Of a DNA stretch of 64,000 nucleotides, positions 51,208 through 60,378 are shown in pieces. Position numbers and translations under genes: made by a program. The notes beneath the pieces were generated by a model. That model worked only from the letters and a program-made list of their open reading frames with translations, made no database searches and had not been told where the DNA came from. The DNA comes from an uncultured Bacteroidales bacterium (GTDB lineage: Bacteria > Bacteroidota > Bacteroidia > Bacteroidales > Muribaculaceae): assembly GCA_947072905.1 (NCBI GenBank), contig CAMTKF010000001.1, positions 62,001-126,000 on the forward strand, read 5' to 3'. Every line of letters begins with the position of its first letter. Positions within the stretch are counted from its first letter, which is position 1.

Positions 51208-52325
51208 GCAAGAAACATTACAAATTTCTGGACCTGAAAGATGTCAACGCACCGTGGTTAGACGAAATCAACGATGCAGTGAGCCGTGTGGTACATAGCG
51301 GCCGCTATGTAGGCGGCCCCGAAGTGCAGAATTTCGAGAAATTGATGGCAGAAACAGTTGGCGGAGGTGTCGCAGCCACAGGGGTGAGCAACGGTCTTGA
51401 CGCCCTGCGGCTTATTTTCAGAGCTTACATGGAGATGGGAGTAATGAAGCCGGGCGACGAAGTGATTGTGCCAGCCAACACGTATATCGCTTCGATTCTC
51501 GCCGTTACCGACAACGCTCTGAAGCCTGTATTTGTGGAACCCGACATCAGAACTCTGAACCTCGACACTGCACAGATAGAGAGTCATGTCAGTCCCCGCA
51601 CACGTGCCATCCTCACAGTGCATCTGTACGGGCGCACATGCTACGACTCCACCATGCAGGATGTGGCAGATAAATTCGGCCTAAAAATCGTAGAGGACAA
51701 TGCACAGGCAATAGGAGCGACATACTCTGACAGCCGACAGACCGGTGCGCTGGGCGATGCCGCAGCATTCAGTTTCTACCCTACCAAAAATATAGGTGCG
51801 CTGGGCGATGCCGGAGCTGTAACAAGTCGCGATTCCCAACTTATCTCTGCGGTAAAAGCCCTTGCAAATTATGGTTCGGATTATCGTTACCATAATATTT
51901 ACCAAGGGCTTAACTGCCGTCTTGACCCTATACAGGCAGCCATACTTTCGTGCAAACTGCCGTACCTCGATGCAGAATGCAAGCGCAGATCGCATTTGGC
52001 GTCAATATACGAAGAGGAAATCAACAATCCTTTGGTAAGCAAACCATTATATACAGCGCACGAGGACATGGTGTGGCATCAATACGTGGTAATGACACCG
52101 CACCGCGAAGAGCTGCGCAATTATTTGCTCGAAAACGGCGTCGAGACCGAAGTACACTACCCCACTCCACCGCACCGACAGCCATGTATGCACGAATATG
52201 CCGACCTCAACCTGCCCGTATCAGACAGGATTGCCCGCGAGGCGGTGAGTTTGCCAATATCGGCATGTACATCGGCCGATGATGCTGTAGAGATAGCAAA
52301 AATAATCAACAATTTTTCAAAGTGA
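51204..52325 (+). CDS. DegT/DnrJ/EryC1/StrS sugar aminotransferase
   Basis: GVSNGLDALRLIFRAYME, VEDNAQAIGATY, FSFYPTKNIGALGDAGAV. Confidence 0.95.
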   Translation: MSKKHYKFLDLKDVNAPWLDEINDAVSRVVHSGRYVGGPEVQNFEKLMAETVGGGVAATGVSNGLDALRLIFRAYMEMGVMKPGDEVIVPANTYIASILAVTDNALKPVFVEPDIRTLNLDTAQIESHVSPRTRAILTVHLYGRTCYDSTMQDVADKFGLKIVEDNAQAIGATYSDSRQTGALGDAAAFSFYPTKNIGALGDAGAVTSRDSQLISAVKALANYGSDYRYHNIYQGLNCRLDPIQAAILSCKLPYLDAECKRRSHLASIYEEEINNPLVSKPLYTAHEDMVWHQYVVMTPHREELRNYLLENGVETEVHYPTPPHRQPCMHEYADLNLPVSDRIAREAVSLPISACTSADDAVEIAKIINNFSK

Positions 52326-52329
52326 ATCA

Positions 52330-53652
52330 ATGAGCGTCAATAACGACCAATCAATAAAAGCACTATATCATACTTTCGGTTGCAAACTAAACTTCTCAGA
52401 GACCTCGACAATAGCGAGGAAACTCGGAGAGAAAGGCATACGCCGCGTGAGCGGTGCTGAAACACCCGACCTGATTATCATAAATTCATGCAGCGTCACC
52501 GAGCTTGCCGACAAGAAATGCCGTCAGACCATACGCTCGTTCAACAAACGATATCCCGAAGCGCCTATTATCGTAACCGGCTGTTACGCACAGCTCAAAA
52601 GCGACGATGTTGCCGCGCTGCCGGGTGTGGCGATTGTGGCCGGTGCAGACCGTAAGATGGATATTGACTCATTTGTAGAAAGCTTCCTCAACGACCGTCG
52701 CAAGCGTGTGGAAGTTTGTCCGACAAAAGACATAAGGGAATTCAAGCCATCGTGCGAACGCGGCGACCGTACCCGATATTTCCTTAAGGTACAGGATGGT
52801 TGCGACTGTTGGTGCACGTACTGCACCATACCGTTGGCACGCGGACGCTCGCGCTCGGGCAGCATAGAATCTATTGTGGCACAGGCCGAGAAAGCCGCCG
52901 CCGAGGGTGGTAAGGAAATCGTTATAACCGGTGTAAATATAGGCGACTTCGGCAAAGGCCGCGACGATAATTTCTTTGATCTGTGCAAAGCGCTCGACAA
53001 GGTTGAGGGAATAGAGCGTTACCGCATTTCGTCAATCGAGCCCGACCTGCTTTCAGACGAATTGATTGACTGGGTGGCACAATCGCGCGCTTTCATGCCA
53101 CATTTCCACATTCCTCTGCAATCAGGAAACGATGAAGTTCTGAAACTGATGCACCGCAGATACGACACAGCCCTATTCCGACACAAAATAGAACGTATCA
53201 AGGAAAAGATGCCCCACGCATTTATCGGAGTGGACCTGATGACCGGCACACGAGGCGAGTCGCCCGAGCGGTTCGAGCAATCGCGCGCTTTTGTCGACAG
53301 TCTCGACATCACCCGCCTGCATGTATTCCCCTACTCTGAACGCCCCTCAACCAAAGCCCTGTCAATAGACGGTGCAGTGAGCGACACAGAGAAACATCGC
53401 CGTACAAATATCATGCTTCGTCTAAGCGAAGCCAAATGGGCTGTGTATGCCGAGAGTTTTGTCGGCAGCGTGCGCCATGTGCTTCTTGAACATCCTCAGG
53501 GCAACGGCAAGCCGATGGCCGGCTTCACCGACAATTATCTCAGGGTTGAAGTGAAAGATGCCACTCCCGACCTCGACAATCAGATTGTACCCGTGAGACT
53601 GCTCAGTGTTGACGCACCAAACGAAGTTCTCACCGGTGAGTTGGTAAAATAA
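52330..53652 (+). CDS. mtaB: tRNA (t6A37) methylthiotransferase MtaB
   Basis: TFGCKLNFSETS, INSCSVTELADKKCRQ, VQDGCDCWCTYCTIPLARGRSRS radical SAM motif. Confidence 0.94.
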   Translation: MSVNNDQSIKALYHTFGCKLNFSETSTIARKLGEKGIRRVSGAETPDLIIINSCSVTELADKKCRQTIRSFNKRYPEAPIIVTGCYAQLKSDDVAALPGVAIVAGADRKMDIDSFVESFLNDRRKRVEVCPTKDIREFKPSCERGDRTRYFLKVQDGCDCWCTYCTIPLARGRSRSGSIESIVAQAEKAAAEGGKEIVITGVNIGDFGKGRDDNFFDLCKALDKVEGIERYRISSIEPDLLSDELIDWVAQSRAFMPHFHIPLQSGNDEVLKLMHRRYDTALFRHKIERIKEKMPHAFIGVDLMTGTRGESPERFEQSRAFVDSLDITRLHVFPYSERPSTKALSIDGAVSDTEKHRRTNIMLRLSEAKWAVYAESFVGSVRHVLLEHPQGNGKPMAGFTDNYLRVEVKDATPDLDNQIVPVRLLSVDAPNEVLTGELVK

Positions 53653-53677
53653 CGCGTAAAAATATCAACCTGAGCCT

Positions 53678-54538
53678 ATGTATTTTCTCGCTGATATAAT
53701 CTACTTCTTGTTGTACAGAGTTGCCGGTTATCGCAAAGATGTCGTGCGCAAAAATCTCGCTGAATCTTTTCCTGATAAAAGCAGCGGAGAACTGCGCAAG
53801 ATAGAGAAACGCTTTTATCGCAATTTCGCTGATTCATTAGTAGAGACATTGCGACTGATGCACGTCAGCGACAGCTACATGGCCCGGCACATGCAATTTG
53901 AAAACATAGAGCTGATAGACCGTTACCTTGACAGCGGGCAAAGCATAATAGTTTATTTCGCACATACATTCAACTGGGAGTGGGCACCATCGGTGAGCCT
54001 GCATACCAAGCTCAAGCCCTCAGAAAAAGTTGAATTCGGGCAGGTTTACCGTCCGCTCAAGTCGGGATTCGCCGACCGAATGATGCTCAGGTTGCGCAGC
54101 CGTTTTCATTCAATATGCTATCCCAAGTCCTCTACCCTGCGCTGCCTGCTCAAAGCCCGAAAAAAAGGCATGCTCACCATCACCGGATTCATGAGCGATC
54201 AGCATCCGAGCCATGGCGATCCCGGCTATCCCACAACCTTTCTCAACCATCCTACCTTGATGATTACCGGAACCGAGACACTTGCCCGCAAACTCAAAAT
54301 GGCGGCCATATACTGGGATATGGAAAAAACCGGACGTGGAAAGTATAAGATAACGGTAAGACCATTGGCCGACAACGTGGCCGACACTCCCGAAGGCGAG
54401 ATTACCGAAAAGTATACCCGAATGCTCGAACAAACCATCAGACGCGACCCGGCAATATGGCTTTGGACTCACAAACGCTGGAAACGTCCGGTAAACATGG
54501 AGCTACTGAATAATGAACGAAATGACAACACAAAATAA
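53678..54538 (+). CDS. LpxL/HtrB-family lysophospholipid (lipid A) acyltransferase
   Basis: RKNLAESFPDKS, AHTFNWEW (HX4E), WLWTHKRWKRP. Confidence 0.9.
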   Translation: MYFLADIIYFLLYRVAGYRKDVVRKNLAESFPDKSSGELRKIEKRFYRNFADSLVETLRLMHVSDSYMARHMQFENIELIDRYLDSGQSIIVYFAHTFNWEWAPSVSLHTKLKPSEKVEFGQVYRPLKSGFADRMMLRLRSRFHSICYPKSSTLRCLLKARKKGMLTITGFMSDQHPSHGDPGYPTTFLNHPTLMITGTETLARKLKMAAIYWDMEKTGRGKYKITVRPLADNVADTPEGEITEKYTRMLEQTIRRDPAIWLWTHKRWKRPVNMELLNNERNDNTK

Positions 54539-55532
54539 ACCGGCAGTAGCCGTTATAATCCTTAACTGGAACGGCGCTGCACTACTCAAAGAATATCTGC
54601 CGCAGGTTGTAGCCAATACCAACCCCGAGACAGCACGTGTGATTGTAGCCGACAACGGTTCCACCGACGACTCGCGCAAAATTCTCGAAGAGCAATTTCC
54701 TGAGGTCGAGACATTATATTTCGACCGTAATTACGGTTTTGCCGAAGGCTACAACCGTGCGATAGAGCATTATCGTGATTATCACTATGTGGTGTTGCTC
54801 AATTCAGATGTGGCACCGGCGCCACAGTGGATAGACGACCTCTACAGTTTCATGAACGCGCATCCCGAAGCCGGTGCTTGCCAGCCAAAGCTGCGGGCAT
54901 ATATGGAGCGCGAAAACTTTGAATATGCAGGAGCTTGCGGAGGATATATAGACCGCAACGGCTATCCGTATTGTCGCGGACGCATCTTCGCCACCTGCGA
55001 AGCCGATAATGGCCAATACGACACCGTGGCCGAGGTTGACTGGGCTTCGGGAGCAGCACTCATGACACGCCCCGAAGTGTATCTTGAATGCGGAGGGCTT
55101 GACCCCAAATTCTTCGCACACATGGAAGAGATTGACCTGTGTTGGCGCATACGCCTCAAAGGTTATAAAATATATGCTGTGCCTCAAGCTGTTGTCTATC
55201 ATCTGGGCGGAGGATCGCTACCACCGTCAAATCCCCGCAAGACATATCTCAACTTCCGCAACAATCTGCTGATGCTCTACAAGAATCTGCCCGACGATGT
55301 CCGTGGCAAATCATTGTTCACACGCAGATTACTCGACACGATAGCATGGCTTAAATTCGTAGCCACTTTTCAGTTTGGCAATGCCGGGGCCATACTCAAA
55401 GCCCATCGTGATTACCGTAAAATGATGCCGGAAATGAAGGTGGCCGGAGCTGCAGAAAACCTGATTGAAAAAAGGCCCAACATCCTTGTCAGATATTATC
55501 TCAAGGGTCAGAAAACTTTCGACAAGTTGTAA
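54513..55532 (+). CDS. Glycosyltransferase family 2 (rhamnosyltransferase-like)
   Basis: VAVIILNWNGAALL, VIVADNGSTDDS, LLNSDVAPAPQW, GGLDPKFFAHMEEIDLCWR. Confidence 0.92.
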   Translation: MNEMTTQNKPAVAVIILNWNGAALLKEYLPQVVANTNPETARVIVADNGSTDDSRKILEEQFPEVETLYFDRNYGFAEGYNRAIEHYRDYHYVVLLNSDVAPAPQWIDDLYSFMNAHPEAGACQPKLRAYMERENFEYAGACGGYIDRNGYPYCRGRIFATCEADNGQYDTVAEVDWASGAALMTRPEVYLECGGLDPKFFAHMEEIDLCWRIRLKGYKIYAVPQAVVYHLGGGSLPPSNPRKTYLNFRNNLLMLYKNLPDDVRGKSLFTRRLLDTIAWLKFVATFQFGNAGAILKAHRDYRKMMPEMKVAGAAENLIEKRPNILVRYYLKGQKTFDKL

Positions 55533-55616
55533 CAGCTCCTTTTATCAAGTTATTCAAACAAGCTCTAAAATTATTTAAAACCGTAGCATCATAATTGTTT
55601 TTCATAGGGAATTTCG

Positions 55617-55624
55617 TAACTTTG
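55617..55624 (+). promoter_or_regulatory. Bacteroidetes -7 box TAACTTTG
   Basis: TAnnTTTG 71 nt before the nhaC-like GTG start. Confidence 0.55.
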
Positions 55625-55694
55625 CGTATAATTTGATTCAAAAACTGACGCGATTGTCAGTGTAAACGCATTTTTAAAAGAATTTTTCTGATAG

Positions 55695-57119
55695 GTGAAA
55701 AGATTATTTGCACTCTCGCCCCGCAAAGCGTCGTGGCGGATTTCAGCAATTCCGTTATTATCACTTGCTGTAATACTGATACTTATTATACTGATTGAAG
55801 GCCCCTTGGCGGTAAGCGATTACTCGCCGATTGCCTTATTGGGATGTTCGGCTCTTGCGCTGCTGCTGTCTGTGAGAAACAAGTATCTCTCGCGACGCGG
55901 ATTTGCCATAGGCCTGCGTCGCAGTGCCACTCAGATACTCCCTGCCATACCCATGCTGATATGTATAGCCGCATTGGCTACCACATGGATGCTGTCGGGC
56001 GTGGTGCCGACATTGGTAGAATACGGTTTGCTTATGCTCAATCCACAGTGGTTTCTCGTTACGGCTTGTGTGGCCTGCGCCATGGTGTCGGTTATAACCG
56101 GCAGCTCTTGGTCTACCATCGCCACCATAGGTGTGGCTTTTCTCGGCATAGGAACAGCTATGGGTTACAGTGCAGGCTGGACAGCCGGAGCCATAATTTC
56201 AGGCGCATATTTCGGCGATAAGGTTTCGCCGCTGAGCGACACCACCGTAATCGCATCCTCCACATGTGATGTAGATCTTTTCACCCACATCCGCTATATG
56301 ATGATTACCACTACCCCTGCCATGGTGATATCACTCATAGTGTTTGCAGCAAAAGGACTTATGACGGGCGGTGCGCCGATAGAAGGGTCAATGGATATGC
56401 TGAGCGGCATAAACAGCACCTTCAACATTACCCCTATGGTGCTTATAATTCCCGTTGTTACACTGATAATGATTGCGATGCGCATACCCACGCTCAAGGT
56501 GCTGATTATAAGCAGTTTTATGGCATCGGTGGGCGTATTCATATTTCAACCGCAGCTGCAGATGTCGGTGACAGATGTACTTTCGAGCACCCTGTCAGGA
56601 TATGAAAGCCACAGCGGAATAGAGGCAGTAGACAGCTTGCTGAGTACCGGCGGCATAATGGGTATTATTCCGGTAGTATATCTGGTAGTAGCGGCCCTTA
56701 TATTCGGCTGGATCATGATAGGCTCGGGAATGCTGGCGTCGGTAGCCGAATTTATCACACGTAAGCTCAAGCACCGCACCTCTATAGTATCGGCGACTAT
56801 CGCAACAGGCTTTGCAATGAACGCCACCACAGCCGACCAGTACCTGTCAATTATCCTCACAGGCAACATCTACCGCAATCTGTTCAAGCGTAACATGATG
56901 GAGAAGCGCCTGCTGAGCCGAACGCTCGAAGACGGTGTCTCGGTTACTTCGCCTATCATCCCGTGGAGTTCTTGCGGTGTTACACAGGCTACGGTGCTGG
57001 GGGTTCCCACGGTCACTTATCTGCCCTATTGCCTGTTTAACTATCTCACCCCTATAGTATCGCTAATTGTTGTATCTACAGGATTTAAGATAAAGAGCAA
57101 AATCAAGAAAACGGCATAA
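55695..57119 (+). CDS. nhaC: Na+/H+ antiporter NhaC family, GTG start
   Basis: TGSSWSTIATIGVAFLGIG, AGAIISGAYFGDKVSPLSDTTVIASS, SPIIPWSSCGV. Confidence 0.92.
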   Translation: MKRLFALSPRKASWRISAIPLLSLAVILILIILIEGPLAVSDYSPIALLGCSALALLLSVRNKYLSRRGFAIGLRRSATQILPAIPMLICIAALATTWMLSGVVPTLVEYGLLMLNPQWFLVTACVACAMVSVITGSSWSTIATIGVAFLGIGTAMGYSAGWTAGAIISGAYFGDKVSPLSDTTVIASSTCDVDLFTHIRYMMITTTPAMVISLIVFAAKGLMTGGAPIEGSMDMLSGINSTFNITPMVLIIPVVTLIMIAMRIPTLKVLIISSFMASVGVFIFQPQLQMSVTDVLSSTLSGYESHSGIEAVDSLLSTGGIMGIIPVVYLVVAALIFGWIMIGSGMLASVAEFITRKLKHRTSIVSATIATGFAMNATTADQYLSIILTGNIYRNLFKRNMMEKRLLSRTLEDGVSVTSPIIPWSSCGVTQATVLGVPTVTYLPYCLFNYLTPIVSLIVVSTGFKIKSKIKKTA

Positions 57120-57142
57120 ATCCTTAAAAATATCTAAATAAC

Positions 57143-57195
57143 AGGGCTTATATGAATTTTTGAGCAAAAATCTTCAATATAAGCCCTATTTTTTA
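57143..57195 (+). terminator. Terminator-like hairpin after nhaC
   Basis: AGGGCTTATAT ... ATATAAGCCCT followed by ATTTTTTT. Confidence 0.8.
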
Positions 57196-57203
57196 TATAT
57201 TTG
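57196..57203 (+). promoter_or_regulatory. Bacteroidetes -7 box TATATTTG
   Basis: TAnnTTTG 73 nt before the 57276 ATG. Confidence 0.5.
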
Positions 57204-57275
57204 CATTAAACTAAATGGCTGTTTTAAAGTCTAAATAAAAAAATAAGTAAATAGAATATATCAACAAAGGCTGCT

Positions 57276-58469
57276 ATGAAATCACGACGATTTTTTCTTC
57301 TCTCGATACTGATTGCAGGCGCCACGGCTCTTGCATTTGCTTCATCGTCACCCGCCTCGTGGGATGATGAGGAAGACGATATCTACTATAATGAGTCAAA
57401 GTCGAAAAACAAGACTCAAAATAAAAACAAAAAAGGACAGAACTCAAATTACAATTATACACCGGCAACAGTTGTAAGCGATTATCCCGATCCATCTACA
57501 TATACTCCGGCCGCAGGGAGCGGACTGAATGTGGATGTTGACACATATAATCGCCGTGGACAGTTCCTTGTGCCCGACTCCATATCGCTCGACTCGCTTG
57601 AAGTGCTCGAAAAGAATATGCAGAACAGCGACACATACGGATATACACGCCGCCTGGAACGCTTCCACGACGGTGATGTAGTCAACGGATCTGATGACCA
57701 GGCATTGATTGACTCGTATTATTCGCAACCTGTCACTCAAGCAACCGACGTAAACATCTATGTAAGCGCATCGCCCTGGTACTCACCCTGGTATACAGGT
57801 TGGTATGGTGGCTGGTATGATCCCTGGTACGGTCCGTCGTGGAACTGGCGTTGGAACATGGGATGGTACGACCCATGGTACTCATGGAGCTGGGGCCCGT
57901 CATGGTCATGGGGTTGGGGCCCGTCGTGGGGCTGCGGTCCTGCATGGGGCTGGGGACCCGGATGGGGAGCCGGTTGGCATCCCGGACATGGACCTTCGTG
58001 GGGAAATAACAACTGGTCGGTAAATAACCCCGGTGTATCAGGCACCCACCGTCCGTCGCACGGAACCGGAATGGCCGGCGTCAGCTCTACAACCGGTCGC
58101 CGTCCCGGAGCCATCAGTGCCGGTGCATCAAGCGCACGTCCCGGCAACATGGGTCGACCCGGCAATATGGGCTCAAGCACCAACCGCCGTCCCGGCTCAT
58201 CGGCATCGCCCTCATACGGCGGAAGCCCATCAGGCTCAAACCGCGGTACCATCAACACCAACCGCGGCCGTAACCGCTCATATAACAACTCGAGCAGCGA
58301 ATCGCGATCAAACAATTCATGGAACCGCAGCTCAAGCAGCAGTTCATCATCCCGCAGCAGCTGGGGTACCGGTGGCGGCGGCGCACGCTCTACCCACCGG
58401 TCAAGCGGCAGTTTCGGCGGTGGAAGCCGAAGCGGCGGCGGAGGTGGTGGCGGACGCGGACGTCGTTAA
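57276..58469 (+). CDS. Secreted low-complexity protein rich in Trp/Gly/Pro then Gly/Ser/Arg
   Basis: Signal peptide; WYSPWYTGWYGGWYDPWYGPSWNWRWNMGWYDPWYSWSWGPSWSWGWGPSW; C-terminal SGGGGGGGRGRR. Confidence 0.75.
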   Translation: MKSRRFFLLSILIAGATALAFASSSPASWDDEEDDIYYNESKSKNKTQNKNKKGQNSNYNYTPATVVSDYPDPSTYTPAAGSGLNVDVDTYNRRGQFLVPDSISLDSLEVLEKNMQNSDTYGYTRRLERFHDGDVVNGSDDQALIDSYYSQPVTQATDVNIYVSASPWYSPWYTGWYGGWYDPWYGPSWNWRWNMGWYDPWYSWSWGPSWSWGWGPSWGCGPAWGWGPGWGAGWHPGHGPSWGNNNWSVNNPGVSGTHRPSHGTGMAGVSSTTGRRPGAISAGASSARPGNMGRPGNMGSSTNRRPGSSASPSYGGSPSGSNRGTINTNRGRNRSYNNSSSESRSNNSWNRSSSSSSSSRSSWGTGGGGARSTHRSSGSFGGGSRSGGGGGGGRGRR

Positions 58470-58485
58470 CTCCAAAGATATACAT

Positions 58486-58516
58486 ACCCGCAGACCGGAT
58501 TATCCGCTCTGCGGGT
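58486..58516 (+). terminator. Hairpin terminator after the W/G-rich gene
   Basis: ACCCGCAGAcCGGATtATCCGcTCTGCGGGT inverted repeat; weak T tract. Confidence 0.65.
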
Positions 58517-58648
58517 TATAAATTTAAGACTATTTAAATGCGAATCCTCTTAAACCAAAGCACATCTGAAGTGTTAATATATTTAAATTAAAAACTGTAA
58601 AAAACCGAATATGGATTTTATCCGTAAATAAATAATTCAGTTTCAGCT

Positions 58649-60262
58649 ATGAAAAAGACCATACTTGCAGCCCTCGCAATAAGTGCTCCGGCAGTATTAT
58701 CGGCACAGAGTGCTGTAGACGCATATCAACTTTCACAGACCGAGCTACGCGGCACTGCCCGATTCATGGCAATGGGCGGAGCATTCACAGCACTTGGCGG
58801 TGACCTCTCCACTCTCAATCAGAATCCGGCCGGTATAGGTGTGTACAGACGCAGCGAAATAGGTGCCACCCTCGACATCTCTCCCCGCAAGATCACTTCC
58901 ACCACCAACAGTACCAAGGAAAGCATGTCGAAAACCAAGGTGTACTGCAATAACTTCGGTTATGTAGGTACAGCCCGTCTTGACGGTGCATTGCGTACCT
59001 TCTCGTGGGGAGCCAGCTATAATCGCGTAGCATCTTTCGACAGGGCTTATTCGGCCTACACAGCCCGCACCAACGGCTCTCTGTCAAACTACATAGCATC
59101 ATTTACAAGCGCGCCCGAGAGCGACCTTAACTTTGGCGAGAAATATAATCCCTATCTTGATTCAAACGAAGACTGGCTCTCGATTCTTGCCTACAATTCA
59201 TTTATGATCAATCCCAAGGCGGGCGGCGGCTACCAAGGTCTGCGTAATGAGCACACCATAGGCGATGCCCTCTCAGAAGTACGCGAAAGCGGATATGTAG
59301 ACGAATACGCCATCGACTTCGGCGGAAATATAGGCAATGTGGTTATGTGGGGTATAGGTTTCGGTATCACTGACCTGAGCTTCAACCAGACCACATACTA
59401 CTCAGAGAGTATGGAAAAAGCTACAATCCCTACCGAAAGCGAAGGTCCCAACGGTGATGTAATCGGCAAACTTCAGGAAGGCAATGCCGGTGTACAGCTT
59501 CGCAATTACCGTAACATCAGCGGTAACGGTTTCAATCTCAAACTCGGTGTGATTCTCAAACCCATAAACGAATTCCGTGTAGGTTTCGCAGTCCACACTC
59601 CCACATGGCATCATCTCTCATCATCGTCATACGCCGGAGTTGACTACAGCTATTTTAATCCCGGAGCTGCCGAGAGCAAGCTTAATCCTATAGCCGGCAC
59701 TGAAGAAACCGATGACGCCTTCTACAATTTCCACCTCAATTCGCCCTGGAAAATCATGGTAGGTGCAGCAGCGGTGATTGGCAACCAGGCAATCGTGAGT
59801 CTTGACTACGAACGTCAGGCTTACGGCAACACCAAGGTAAGCTATCAGGACCAACGCGGCGACTACGTGAGCGATGACTATGTGAATGATGATACCAAGG
59901 CTTATTTCAAGGCTGCGAATATAATTCGTTTAGGTGTTGAATACCGTCTGACACCGGCCTTTAGCCTGCGTGCCGGTTACAACTACACATCCACTTCTAC
60001 CAAAGAAGAAGCCCTTGACGGCAATATGGAAATCTTCACAGCCGGTACAAACCCCGCTTACTCGCTCAACCGTTCGATCAACTCATTATCGTTGGGCGTG
60101 GGTTACCACTACCAAGCCTTCTATGCCGATGCAGCCTACGTTTACCGTAATAAGAAATCAAGCTATTATGCTTTCACACCCTATCAGGGTATAAGCTCAC
60201 CCAAAGCCGACCTTACTGAAGTAACAAACTCTATAGTACTGTCGGTAGGTTTCAAATTCTGA
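58649..60262 (+). CDS. Outer-membrane transport protein, OmpP1/FadL-like
   Basis: Signal peptide; TARFMAMGGAFTALGGDLSTLNQNPAGIGVYRRSEIG; beta-barrel C-terminus VLSVGFKF. Confidence 0.85.
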   Translation: MKKTILAALAISAPAVLSAQSAVDAYQLSQTELRGTARFMAMGGAFTALGGDLSTLNQNPAGIGVYRRSEIGATLDISPRKITSTTNSTKESMSKTKVYCNNFGYVGTARLDGALRTFSWGASYNRVASFDRAYSAYTARTNGSLSNYIASFTSAPESDLNFGEKYNPYLDSNEDWLSILAYNSFMINPKAGGGYQGLRNEHTIGDALSEVRESGYVDEYAIDFGGNIGNVVMWGIGFGITDLSFNQTTYYSESMEKATIPTESEGPNGDVIGKLQEGNAGVQLRNYRNISGNGFNLKLGVILKPINEFRVGFAVHTPTWHHLSSSSYAGVDYSYFNPGAAESKLNPIAGTEETDDAFYNFHLNSPWKIMVGAAAVIGNQAIVSLDYERQAYGNTKVSYQDQRGDYVSDDYVNDDTKAYFKAANIIRLGVEYRLTPAFSLRAGYNYTSTSTKEEALDGNMEIFTAGTNPAYSLNRSINSLSLGVGYHYQAFYADAAYVYRNKKSSYYAFTPYQGISSPKADLTEVTNSIVLSVGFKF

Positions 60263-60282
60263 TAAGCATTTTACAACCATAG

Positions 60283-60317
60283 CTCAGCCGCCGTTTATTA
60301 CGGTGGCTGAGTTTTTT
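60283..60317 (+). terminator. Rho-independent terminator
   Basis: CTCAGCCGCCGT TTATT ACGGTGGCTGAG TTTTTT. Confidence 0.93.
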
Positions 60318-60378
60318 GTACGGTCTTTATGAACAAACGGCCTTTTAAAAGCCTTATACTGCAAAGACCAAATACTAT

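Noticed and set aside
57758-58315. 185-aa minus-strand ORF (and 58033..58521 plus-strand 162 aa) over the W/G-rich gene
   Set aside because: Alternate-frame readings of a GC-rich repetitive coding region; the 57276 frame has a signal peptide, promoter box and plausible composition
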